Source: Palaemon carinicauda
Taxonomy: Eukaryota > Arthropoda > Malacostraca > Decapoda > Palaemonidae
Length of the DNA stretch: 64,000 nucleotides
Assembly: GCF_036898095.1 (NCBI RefSeq)
Contig: NC_090751.1
Span: 51,876,948 to 51,940,947, forward strand
Direction: 5' to 3'
Made by a program: the position numbers and the translations under genes. This document shows positions 44,961 to 55,299 of the stretch, in pieces. Under the pieces are notes generated by a model. It was not told where the DNA came from, searched no databases, and worked only from the letters and a program-made list of their open reading frames with translations. Position 1 is the first letter of the stretch. Each line of letters begins with the position of its first letter.

Positions 44961-46024
44961 TTCACTACGACTTCACGCCTGGAGACTACCCAGCATCTCC
45001 TCTCTGAGAGAGGATTTTCGCAACAAGTTGCTGTCAGGATGTCTGGACACCTGCGAAAGTCTTCGGCAGCAGTCTACCAGGCAAAGTGGAAAGTCTTCTG
45101 TGGTTGGTGTCATGGAAGGGGTATCTCTCCACTCGATGCCACTATTCCAACAATAGCGGAGTTCCTTGTGTATTTGCGGGAAAAAATGCGCCTTTCAGTC
45201 TCGTCAGTGAAAGGCTATCGCTCAGCCTTAAGTCTAGCCTTCAGGCTGAAAGGAATGGACATTTCTTCATTGCTAGAACTTTCCCTACTCATACGTAGTT
45301 ATGAACTTATCTGCCCTCAGTCGGAAGGAGACCTCCCCCATGGAACGTGGTTCGAGTTCTCAGGTCTCTTAAGAGACCTCCCTATGAACCATTACGCCAG
45401 GCATCAGATCGCCACCTAACTTGGAAGACGGTATTCCTGCTAGCTTTGGCCTCGGCCAAGCGAGTCAGCGAACTTCATGGTCTCTCGTATGACATCGCCC
45501 ATTCAAGGGGATGGGGGGAGGTAACGTTCAGCTTCATCCCTGAGTTTATTGCTAAGGCTCAGAATCCTGGAGTGGCGGATCCTCGATTCGACTCCTTCCA
45601 GATTTCTAGTCTCCTTACTGTAACAGATGACCCAGACCATCTCTTACTATGCCCAGTAAAGAACTTGAGGCTGTACCTCAAAAGAACAGCTGCAGCCCGT
45701 CCTCATGTACCAGCTCTATTCGTCAGCACAGGAAGGACTAAGAGGAGGGTCACCAAGAACACCATCTCTGCATGGATTCGTAGGGTCATTGACTTGGCCT
45801 TGAATCCAGACCCTCCTCCATCACGTCGCCCTAGAGCACATGATGTTAGGGGCATAACTACGTCCTTGGCCTTCAAAAGAAATTTTTCAGTGACGCAGGT
45901 TCTTCAAGCTGGGGTGTGGAAACGTTAAACAACATTCACATCCCACTACCTGCAAGACGTGACCCACAGGAGACTCAATATTTTCGCTATTGGCCCTGTG
46001 GTGGCTGTACAACAGCTGGTTTAA
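44961..46024 (+). pseudogene. DIRS tyrosine recombinase, copy D
   Basis: The N-terminal part ('RLETTQHLLSERGF', 'RKSSAAVYQAKW') is fused in frame to pol, apparently by a small indel near 44945. A second shift near 45345 moves the catalytic part to 45347-45928: 'FLLALASAKRVSELHG', 'AHDVRGITTSLAF' and 'AGVW'. A TAA at 45926-45928 falls just before 'TTFTSHYLQD' with the Tyr nucleophile; the reading ends at 46022-46024. Catalytic positions are recognisable but split by lesions. Confidence 0.85.
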
Positions 46025-46499
46025 AACCTCAAGCTCCTTTTTGGACAAGTAGCAGAAGGTTGAGGGCATTGTTACCCGGTTTTAGTCTGCATGAATGAAA
46101 AGGTTTGACCGGCCCTTATTCTTTTCTTCATCTTCCCCTCTCTTGGGGAAAACAGCATCCTGGGTTCTCTGCATAGCTGACCTCAAACCACTGCAGGTAA
46201 ACCATGCTCCCTTGTGTTCCTAGCATTAAGATTAATACTGTTACATCCCCATACTCTAACGAGGTGGTATTGGGAGAGTCCTAGTCTACAAATTTCCATC
46301 TAAAGAACTTCATGAGAACTTCCTAGGACGAGTCACATTTCTTCATACCTGCACACACAGTTTGCGTAGGATGCAGTCCTTGCGTAGCAAGGTTCTAGCG
46401 AGGTGCAAGGACTCCTTATTTCTTGGGTGCTTACACACTCAAAAACGAGTCCCCGGGCAAAGCCAAAAGCCACACTGGCTGGGACGTCCACCCTTCCTA

Positions 46500-46862
46500 A
46501 TGGGCGAGTCACCCCTATTAAATAGCGTGGTTTGTATTCCAGTTACGGAACAAATGACAAATTCGTAGATAATTTGTATTTTTCCTAACTATACAAACCT
46601 TAGCTATTTAACCAAACTTGCCCGCCAGCCCTATCCCCCTTGAAGTCCTACCTCCAAGCAAAGTGAGCTCAAGCACAGGTGTGTGAGGGGGGGGGGGGTA
46701 GCAAGTTACCCTCCCCTACCCCCGCTAACTAGCGGTGTTGGTAGTAAACCCTCGTTAAAAATTAATGGCTCGTCAGTTCAGCTACGCCGAAAGTAATATT
46801 CCTATTAAATAGCTAAGGTTTGTATAGTTAGGAAAAATACAAATTATCTACGAATTTGTCAT
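46500..46862 (+). repeat. Copy D internal complementary region and right ITR
   Basis: The ICR (46516-46620) runs 'ctattaaatagcgtggtttg', 'ccagttacggaacaaatgac' and 'gataatttgtatttttccta', and is the complement of the left end (29398-29450) joined to the complement of the right end. The right ITR spans 46656-46862, including a G run at 46690-46698. Confidence 0.86.
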
Positions 46863-46931
46863 ATTGATGTTGTTTTGGTAATCTAACACCAATATACATC
46901 CCTTTTGCCATTGTTTTACGACCAGAGTTTT

Positions 46932-47385
46932 AAAGTTTTTTGGATCATCCATTTTCTCATAAAAAATTATAAAGCTATTTAGTCAATTTGTTTCCTTCCA
47001 TTTTTGTGGACGATATTTGTAGATATTTAAGACCAAGACAAACAATATTTCCATAAATTATGTGTGACTAAAACTTATTTCACAGCAATTCATTACTTTT
47101 ATAACAGTAGTTTTACTATATTTTCATCTAGTTTGCATTTGTTTTTTTCAATTTTTATAAAGTTTTTTGGATCATCCATTTTCTCATAAAAAATTATAAA
47201 GCTATTTAGTCAATTTGTTTCCTTCCATTTTTGTGGACGATATTTGTAGATATTTAAGACCAAGACAAACAATATTTCCATAAATTATGTGTGACTAAAA
47301 CTTATTTCACAGCAATTCATTACTTTTATAACAGTAGTTTTACTATATTTTCATCTAGTTTGCATTTGTTTTTTTCAATTTTTAT
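46932..47385. repeat. Clean 227-bp tandem duplication
   Basis: Unit 1 (46932-47158) and unit 2 (47159-47385) read the same from 'aaagttttttggatcatcc' to 'tttttttcaatttttata'. I saw no difference between them, so the event is recent or it is an assembly artefact. No coding content. Confidence 0.95.
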
Positions 47386-48410
47386 ATGCATTTTGTAGAT
47401 TTTTTTTCCATTTCTACACAAATTTTGTGGAGGATTCCTCAATAATTTCAATCCCTTTGTATCTTCCTCCACAATAGTTTGTTCACTCTGAAAAGTTGGT
47501 GTGGTGGTGTAGTTGCCACTTCAATATACTATAATACAGATGTAGTGTTATCGTATAGTTAATTGTAAAATACATTTAGAAAGTCTACAGAAATTTTGTT
47601 AAGAATCCCTGTCCTCACTATTTATTTGTTCCTATGAGAATACAAATTTTTAAGTGATCCAAAGTTTATTTAACAGTTATATTAGCTGATTAATCAAGGT
47701 TTGATAGGTGGTAGGCAGGTGAGTGTAGGGGGTAAATACTCAACCACTCTACTGTAAGTACCCTCGCTTTTATTTTTTAATCATCCATGAATAGTTTTGG
47801 TGAAGCACCGTACTGTTAAGAGTTTTGTGTCTACTTTTTTTTACTTTGTTATCTTGTTCGTGCTTATTTTAGTGTGCCTTTGGTGTGGGATCTGAATGAA
47901 TATCCTAAATATGAATTAAGCATATATAAGTCCTTCTTTTGTGAGGGTTGAGAATTCTCTAAGCCTGTGCATTGGGTGACCATTTATGGATACTAACTTT
48001 AATCTTGTACATGAATATCAGCTCTCTCTTCAGGGATTGTGACTTGTTCACAGAATTTTTTGGTGTCTTTTGCAATCCCTTTGCTTGTCCAAGGACCTTG
48101 ATTTTCTTTCTTTGAACATTTAACTACTGTCCAAAGCTCCTCACCTGCATGGTGTGGGGACAGATCTTCTGCCGACGATGCTTTTACTGCTACTGGGATT
48201 CTCAAACCTGCTCAAACTGCAGCCTGAACAATACCATCCTCTACTGTATGGACAGAGTTGGATGAGTTATGTAGTAGGGACAAGGCGAGAAAGTGCAGTG
48301 CTTCATGTACAGTGCCTCTTTGTCCTTAATCTAGGTTTTTTCTGTTCCATCTCCCAACCTGATTCCCCATTTTGTCTCCAAATAATTTACCCCCTATCGT
48401 CCTTACAATG
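47386..48410. other. No gene recognised
   Basis: AT-rich DNA between DIRS copies D and E. Short frames near 48000-48400 show no family similarity. Confidence 0.4.
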
Positions 48411-49440
48411 AAAATTTTAAATGTTAAACTTAGCCGGTGAATATATAATAGCTGACGTCTCCGATGGCTCGACAGATTCCAAAAACTCGCGAGCGATCGC
48501 CGTGAAGGTTGCGGGTGTGACCACCAGCGCCGACTATTGGCCAGATACTGCATATACTTGTCAATATCTCCAGTTCTTCTCTGTCGGTCTTGTCGACAAG
48601 ATGGTTCCGCTCGCTTTATGACCTCGAGTTTTCTACCGAATTGGTGAAGTACCTGGTTTTGGTTTTATTGCTTTCGCCGTGTTGGATTATTCAATACTAT
48701 CTTCAAAAGAAATGCTTTTGAAAGGAGAGGAAAAGTGTTTTGCCCTTGCTTTTTTTTTTTTAATCTCTGGTTTCTCCATAGAGAAAAGATGGCCGACCCT
48801 TCCTTCAGTGTACGGAAGTGTGTTTAAGGCTTTTAGTAATTATTTTATCACTTTATGAATTATTGTTGATATTTATAGATTTACCTCTATATATTTTATA
48901 TTTTATATCTCACCCGCCTTTATTAGGCCTCTTCGATTAGCTTTCCATTTATACTAAACATCAAGATAAATTTTATGTTTTGTTTATATGCGGCCTTTAC
49001 CTATTCCTTGTAGGCGGTCCTAACTTGGAAAACGAAGTTTAACAACGTTGAGCCCATTCAACTTTTATTTTTGTTAAGTTTAAATCAGTTGCTCTGTAAG
49101 AGTGATGAGATGAATATTTTTTAGAAAATATTTTAAGAAATATATTCTTTGAATAGTCTTCGTGCTGTTTTTTTCAAAGATGAACTAACGTTTGGTTTAT
49201 TTATGCTACGCAGTTTGCGCTCTATCGTTACGATAGAGAAAGAGAGAATCACGGTTTCACTTTGCAGAAAGAGTAAATCGATTTTGACGTTTTGTTCATT
49301 CTTCTTTCAAACTGAAGTGTTTTAGATACTAATTTAAAGGAACTTGTTAATTTTCAATTTCTTAGTCCTTTCAGTTTTTTCCTTTAGTCAAATAACCTGT
49401 TATTGACGAAGGGTGAGTGGGCCATTCTCTTGTGTGTGAC

Positions 49441-49483
49441 AAGAGAGAGAGAGAGAGAGACGGAGAGAGAGAGAGAAAGAGAG
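49441..49483. repeat. Short (GA)n tract in copy E
   Basis: Interrupted GA dinucleotide run in the 5' part of the element. Confidence 0.85.
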
Positions 49484-49969
49484 AACGATCCGATCTTTAT
49501 TCAAGTCCCAAGTCTCTGTACAAGGAGTTTGGGAGCGAGTAACGTTGTTCTCGATTCAGTTTTTTACTCTCGTCCCAAGTCTCTGTACGGGGAGAGAGGA
49601 TAAAACGTTTTAGTTTTTATTCTCGTCCCAAGGCACTGTACAGTGAGAGATTGAAAACGTAGTGAACTAGTGTTTAGTCTCCTCCCCAGTCACTGATCTT
49701 TTTAACTTTATATATTTCCGTTTTATTCGATATATATGTATATGTTTATTGATTTTTGCATGTGTGTTTCATTTTGTACTAATGTGCTTACATTATACGA
49801 CTCATTTCGCAATTCTAACCTTTTGATGTAAGGGAGAATTGCGTGCTTCAGGTAGAAATCAGTTTTATTCATGTCTAATGTGAAATTATTGAAAAATACG
49901 ATATCAGTGAAGTAAGTGCAAAAAACATGTTCTGTGTTGCGGAGGGTTCGTTTGTTCGTGCTTGTCAAT

Positions 49970-51510
49970 GACCTAGTCCGAGACCTCTTTCAGGCTCCCC
50001 TGCACCAGGGAGAAGGAATGTCGTAGGACCTAAGGGAGTGAGGAGTGTAAACCAACGAACAGACGTTCCGTCAAAGGTATCAGACGTTGCTCAGCAAGCA
50101 CGTCCTTGCCATAAGACAGGAGAGACGAAGTTTCTCCTCGTCTTCCGATGATTCGTCTCTTTAAAAGCCTGGGCGTAAAGTTTCGAGACGGTTGAAACGT
50201 TTATTAGTTCCTTCAGAACAAGTTCAACGTCCTAGCTGTAGTCATAATAAGAGAACCGTTCATAGCGATGACGTTCATGTACAGACGTTTCTGCCACAGA
50301 CTCGACGTGACGTTGAGCGGTAGACACCGTAGACACAAAGTGACGTCGAGTGTCAGTCACCGTAGTCTCGATATAGCATCGATCAGCAGTCACTGCTGTT
50401 TACTACGTGATGTTTGAACGTCAGCCACTGCAGTCACAGGTTGATCCGAAGTTAGATATGCTGTTAAAGCCTTCTTCTTCAATAGAAGCTTTCGATCCTG
50501 TTCCTGTGCGAAAGGATCCTTTGCTTTTTGTACGTCACGGTTCTGGGATACGTGATTCGGGTCTTCAACCTTCTAGACGAGCTTTGTTACGCCACGCTGA
50601 CGTTATCTCTAGTGACAGCTTTGCTGTTAAGTGAGATGCGGAGCATAAATCTCGATGTAACTTTGATCGCTTTGAACGTCAGCCACCGCAGTCACAGCGT
50701 GACGTTGAGATGCAGACACCGCAGACACGACGTGACGTTGAGCGGTGGACACCGTAGACATGACGTGACATTGAGGGTCAGTCATCTCCTTCTCGCAAGA
50801 CTTTAGATTTATCAGATGATGTGCCTTCTGAAGAAGTTGATGACCCCCTTTCAACTAATGTACCTTTGGGGAGTCATTCAGAAGAGGAGTAACCTAGGGT
50901 GGTCCAACAATCCCTTGTATTTTAATTATGAATTTCTTTAGTGAAATTTTGTCCTAGACTTTCTTCGACGCCTACTTTTACGAAGTCAGTTCTCTCTTGT
51001 TCTTCCAAGAGGGCCATGCTCTTACTGGGAGACTGGTTGGAATCCAGGAGAAGTTTAGGAAAGTCTGCTTTTGCTTTTCCTCCTTAATTAGCTTCTCGCT
51101 CGGGCATCTGGTGTGACACAGGAGAAGCTAGAGGAGAAGTTCTCAGCTTGGGAGTACCTGCCTCTGCCCAGGGAGACTTCTCAAGCCTTGTGGACTCTCC
51201 TCGTCGTCTAGCCATGAGACGCTCCAAGATTTTATGGTCGGCTTCAGAGCTAGACCATCTCCTGTTAGTAGTTTTTTTGAGCGTTTGAAGTTTTTATTAG
51301 TTGGATTGGTCCCTGGGAGCCTTAAGTAAGAAGGTCTCTCCAGCTGTCAATGTATTGCTGTACAATGGAATAAGCTCTGTTAAAAGTCCTTCACTTGCAA
51401 GAGAAAAACAGTTGCTCTGTAAGAGTTTGAACTAGCCTCGTGGGAACTCTTTCATCGCTGGAGTAGTTTATCTCTCTGGGGAGACTCAACCTATGCCCTC
51501 TCCAATTTCA
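49970..51510 (+). pseudogene. DIRS gag, copy E, heavily decayed
   Basis: Mostly stop-filled. 50280-50790 repeats a degenerate unit of about 33-60 bases with 'cacgacgtgacgttgagcg' and 'gacaccgtagacac'. Near 51440-51490 'WSSLSLWGDS' matches the gag C-terminal landmark 'RSLPVWGDSLFPL' of family 1. The longest open piece is 50407-50634. The boundary at the left is a guess. Confidence 0.45.
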
Positions 51511-51589
51511 CCTAAACCATTGGAACAAGGAGAAGGGCTTAGAGAATATCTCTTTCCCAATCTCCAACTCAGTCTAGACATGTCTGACT

Positions 51590-52280
51590 TGGTGGGACAG
51601 CAACATCAGACTTCGAGAAGGTCTTTCTCTTGCGATCAAGAACCCAAACCATGTGTTGTATTCAGATGCATCGGATTTGGGTTAGGGAGCTCCACTGGAC
51701 AGTCTGGAATGCTCGGGTCTTTGATCCACGGATCAGAAGGAACTCCATTTAAGGCAAGTAACATCTCTCCTTTGGCGAGATTTGTGCAAGGAAAAATGAA
51801 TGTCTTGGCGGACTGCCTCAGCAGAAGAGGACAAGTCATCTCCATGGAGTGGACGTTGCATAAGACTGTGTGCGAGAAGCTATGGATGACATGGGGTCAA
51901 CCCACCATAGATCTTTTTGCGACTTCACTGACAAAGAGGCTCACGACTTGCTGCTTTCCAGTTCCAGATCCAGAGGCAGACCACATAGACGCTTTCCTGC
52001 TGGACTGATCTCACCTGGACGTTTATGCCTTTCCACCTTTCAAGATCCTAAACAAGGTGCTGCAGAAGTTCACCTCTCACGAAGGGACCAGGTTGACATT
52101 GGTTGCTCCACTCTGGCCCGCGAGAGAGTGGTTCACAGAGGTACTTCTATGGCTGGTAGACGTTCCAAGAAGTCTGCCGTTACGGATGGATCTCTTGCGA
52201 CAGCCTCACGTAAAGAGATTTCATCAAAGCCTTCCCACGCTTCGTCTAACTGCCTTCAGACTATCGAAAGACTCTCTTGA
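51590..52280 (+). pseudogene. DIRS RNase H and methyltransferase-like domains, copy E
   Basis: The RNase H start is recognisable as 'VLYSDASD' in broken frame near 51650. The open frame 51493-52008 then reads 'ARFVQGKMNVLADCLSRRGQ', 'WTLHKTVCEKLW', 'QPTIDLFATSLTKRL' and 'CFPVPDPEADHIDAF', and ends at TGA 52006-52008. In another frame 'YAFPPFKILNKVLQKF' and 'TLVAPLWPAREWF' follow. Part of RNase H is missing together with all of RT. Confidence 0.8.
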
Positions 52281-53325
52281 GCTCGAGGGTTTTCGAAAGA
52301 GGCAGCTAGAGCGATCGCGAGGGCTAGAAGATCCTCTACCATCAGGATCTATCAGTTGAAATGGGAGGTATTTAGAGACTGGTGCAAGTCCTCCTCTATT
52401 TCCTCTTCCAAGTGCCTCTGTAGTGCAGATTGCGGATTTTCTGCCTTATCTGAGAAACGGTCGCTCCCTCTCTGCATCCACCATTAAAGGCTACAGAAGC
52501 ATGTTAGCTTCTGTTTTCAGGCATAAGGGTTTGGATCTTTCTAATAACAAAGATCTCCAAGACCTGCTTAAGTCTTTCGAGACTTCCAAGGAGCGTCATA
52601 TTTCGACTCCTGCTTGGAACTTGGACGTGGTCCTACAGTTCCTTATGTCAGACAGGTTTGAACCATTAAATTCAGCCTCCCTGAAGGATCTTACCCTCAA
52701 GACACTTTTTTTGGTGAGCTTGGCTTCGGCTAAAAGGGTTAGTGAGATACATGCTTTTAGCAAGAACATCGGCTTCTCCGCTAATAAAGCAGTATGCGCT
52801 CTTCAACTTGGTTTTTTTGGCCAAGAATGAACTTCCGTCTTGTCCTTGGCCTAAATCATTTGAAATCCCCAGTCTTTCTGAGATTGTGGGGAATGAAGTT
52901 GAAAGAGTGCTGTGCCCCGTTAGAGCTCTTAAATTTTGTTTATCCAGAACTAAACTGCGACGAGGTTGTTCAGAGGCTTTATGGTGCTCCGTTAAAAAGC
53001 CCTCTTTGCCCATGTCTAAGAATGCGTGGTTTTATTTTATTAGACTTTTGATTCGGGAGGCACACTCTCAATTAAGTGAGAAGGATCATAATTTACTTAA
53101 AGTCAAGGCTCATGAAGTTAGAGCGATAGCAACTTCTGTAGCGTTTTAAGCAAAATAGACCCATTAAAAGTATTATGGACATAACCTTTTGGAGAGGCAA
53201 GTCGGTTTTCGCTTCATATTACTTGAAAGATGTCCAGACTCTTTATGAGGACTGCTACACACTGGGACCATTCGTAGCAGCGAGTGCAGTAGTGGGTGAA
53301 GGCTCTACCACTACATTCCCTTAAT
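52240..53325 (+). pseudogene. DIRS tyrosine recombinase, copy E
   Basis: The frame 52423-52830 shows 'IADFLPYLRNGRSLSAS', 'IKGYRSMLASVFRHKGLDL' and the Arg region 'FLVSLASAKRVSEIH'. A shift near 52790 moves the rest to 52742-53149: 'CPVRALKFCLSRTK' and 'AHEVRAIATSVAF' (His-x-x-Arg). A TAA at 53147-53149 and a further shift precede the sequence for 'ASYYLKDVQ' with the Tyr near 53215-53240. Confidence 0.8.
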
Positions 53326-53679
53326 CCCAATATCCTTTTAATCTACTCTTGAAATTTTTAATCTTATTTTGGGTTGTACGGGAGACTAAGAAGTCTTTCG
53401 CAATCTTTTTGATTTGGCGGGTGGTCAAAATATTGTTTCTTGAGAGCGCCCAGATTAAGGGTATTGATGAGGTCCTGTTATAGGGGTGTTCACCCTGGAT
53501 ATATTAGCTCCTGGGAGTCTTTCAGCATCCTAAGAGGATTGCTGGGCTTCGTGAGGATAGCGGACTAATGAGGCAGAGTAATAATCAGAGTCTGCTTCCT
53601 TACCAGGCACCTATACTTAAGTCTGTTTTTTAAATAGTTGTCAAAAACTCTTGAGCATATACACCTTTATTGTATTAAT

Positions 53680-54040
53680 ACTGGTCTCTACCCACCACCA
53701 TGGGTGTGAATCAGCTATTATATATTCACCGGCTAAGTTTAATATTTAAAATTGATATTTTCATTATAAAATAAATTTTTGAATATACTTACCTGGTGAA
53801 TATATAAATTAAAGGCCCTCCCTTCCTCCCCGATAGAGACCTAGGGGACTGAGAAGAACTGGAGATATTGACAAGTATATGCGGTATCTGGCCGATAGTC
53901 GGCGCTGGTGGTCACACCCGCAACCTCCACGGCGATCACTCGCGAGTTTTTGGAATCTGTCGAGCCGTCGGAGACGTCAGCTATTATATATTCACCGGGT
54001 AAGTATATTCAAAAATTTATATTACAATCAAAATATCATT
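53680..54040 (+). repeat. Copy E internal complementary region and right ITR
   Basis: 'cagctattatatattcaccg' + 'gctaagtttaatatttaaaa' is the complement of the left end at 48411-48456. It is followed by 'aaataaatttttgaatatac', the complement of the right end at 54000-54040. The same arrangement occurs at 1-130 in copy F. Confidence 0.85.
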
Positions 54041-54516
54041 TTTACGATATAATTTAGCTTCCAAAACCAGGTTCAGTGTCAATCTTTTTTAGTAAAGGCA
54101 ACTGATCACTAAGCTTCTAAGTTGCCTGTTATTGTTTGCAAGTTAGTCATAAAGTAGGAGGGTTGGTACAGTTAATCCATAAGTTAAATGTTAGGGTAGA
54201 ATATTGTTCCCTGCCGATTACCATTGAGGTTCTATATCTCCCATATTATCTTGAAATTTTTTTAACATTTATGGGCAAACCACCTGTTGAAAAAAAATCT
54301 TTTTAATTAGGCGTGTTATTTCCACTGCTTTTAATGGCCAGTTGTATAAAAATTCCTAGTGTCTAGTTATGATTTTAGTGCTGATTGTGCTGATTTTGAG
54401 TGTTTTAATCTTGTGCTGTAATTTTGAAACTTGCATTGTAAGGAACGTTTTTTAGAGTTGTCATTAAATTTTCAAGTAATAGATAACAAAGAGCCATTGT
54501 TAAAAGACTCTACAGT
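54041..54516. other. No gene recognised
   Basis: AT-rich DNA between copy E and the LINE-4 relic. Confidence 0.4.
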
Positions 54517-54897
54517 GACTAGAGGAATATAATCTGTGGATCTTGATGTAGATGGTGTTCCTCATGGTAGTGTATTTGGTTCATGAATATTTCTTTCATA
54601 AAGTTCCTGGGTGTGTGGATTTTCCTAGAAAACAATTTGGTTACTTTTACAGACGATGTTATATTATTTGTTTTGATGCATTCTCCTAATTGTAGTTCTC
54701 GTCTAACAGAGATATACCAAAAATTAGTTCATAATGCAAATTTTGGGGACAAGTTGTGAGCCCTAGTAAAATTTAATTTATAATTGTTAGTAGTTTTGGG
54801 ACTTTGGATTCTCCACCAAGGTCTTGTACTGGATAAAGTTTCTTTAGTTTTATGCAGCTCATATTTCTAGGTAGCATTTTTGACAGAAAATTAACTT
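54517..54897 (+). pseudogene. Old LINE reverse transcriptase relic (LINE-4), left part
   Basis: Broken frames read 'DGVPHGSVFG' (RT motif GVPQGSVLGP), 'FTDDVILFVLMHSP' (the active site FADD-type, here TDD) and a 'PSK...IIVSS' segment, then 'LGSIFDRKLTC'. The order is that of a non-LTR RT. It stops exactly where copy C begins and resumes beyond it at 61249. Confidence 0.6.
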
Positions 54898-55091
54898 GTT
54901 CCAACACAGAGACTTACCTCGAACTACTTTCTTAGGAGTTACCTGGAATCTCCTCTCAACCGACCAGAGTTTTGTGTAGTCTACCCTACCTCCGTTTTCT
55001 ATGGAGGACTAACCCAGGAGTAAGGAGAACGTGCCCTGAGGGTAGTCCTGAGCTAGGTCGGCGTTAGCTTGGGTCTCGCTCGTCAGTAAGT
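54898..55091 (+). repeat. Copy C left inverted terminal repeat
   Basis: Starts 'ttgttccaacacagagactt' and ends 'cgctcgtcagtaag'. It pairs with 61030-61248. The end word ttgttccaac is shared by copies B, D (ttgttccgtaac) and the mini-DIRS. Confidence 0.9.
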
Positions 55092-55299
55092 TCTCTGGTT
55101 GCGTTGTGATACCATCACGCCGTTCTCATTCTCTTACGACCCTTTGTGTCCCGACTCGTGTGTCCCACGTGGTTACCGCGTGGTATCTCTGTGCTTTTCC
55201 CTTGTGTTCTCGCGTGTTCACCCCTTTCCCTTGTGTTTCCCAAGTGAATTCCTTGTTTATTCCCTTCATGCCTGTGTCTTGTGCTGGAATGAGATCCAG

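Larger units (their letters stand above)
29398..46862 (+). mobile_element. DIRS1-like retrotransposon, copy D (family 2), split by copy B
   Basis: The left ITR (29398-29582) begins 'ttgttccgtaactggaat' and carries 'tactttcggcgtagctgaa' and 'cacctgtgcttgagctcac'. The right ITR (46656-46862) is its inverted copy and ends 'ctacgaatttgtcat'. Without the 9.6-kb insertion at 30112-39697 the element is about 7.9 kb. The left terminus is 73 bp beyond the RagC/D splice donor. The order is gag, pol, YR, ICR, ITR. All genes are broken. Confidence 0.9.
48411..54040 (+). mobile_element. DIRS1-like retrotransposon, copy E (family 3), lacking reverse transcriptase
   Basis: The left ITR (48411-48582) contains 'ccggtgaatatataatagct' and 'gcgggtgtgaccaccagcgc'. 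The right ITR (53851-54040) is its inverted copy, and the ICR is at about 53680-53815. Inside are gag remnants, RNase H, the methyltransferase-like domain and a tyrosine recombinase, but the RT segment between gag and RNase H is missing. Total length is about 5.6 kb. The 3' part of another copy of this family (F) lies at 1-366. Confidence 0.88.

Noticed and set aside
55099..55290. N-terminal extension of the copy C gag as a real protein domain
   Set aside because: It has no ATG, corresponds to the untranslated leader of copy B, and exists only because of the deletion near 55288.
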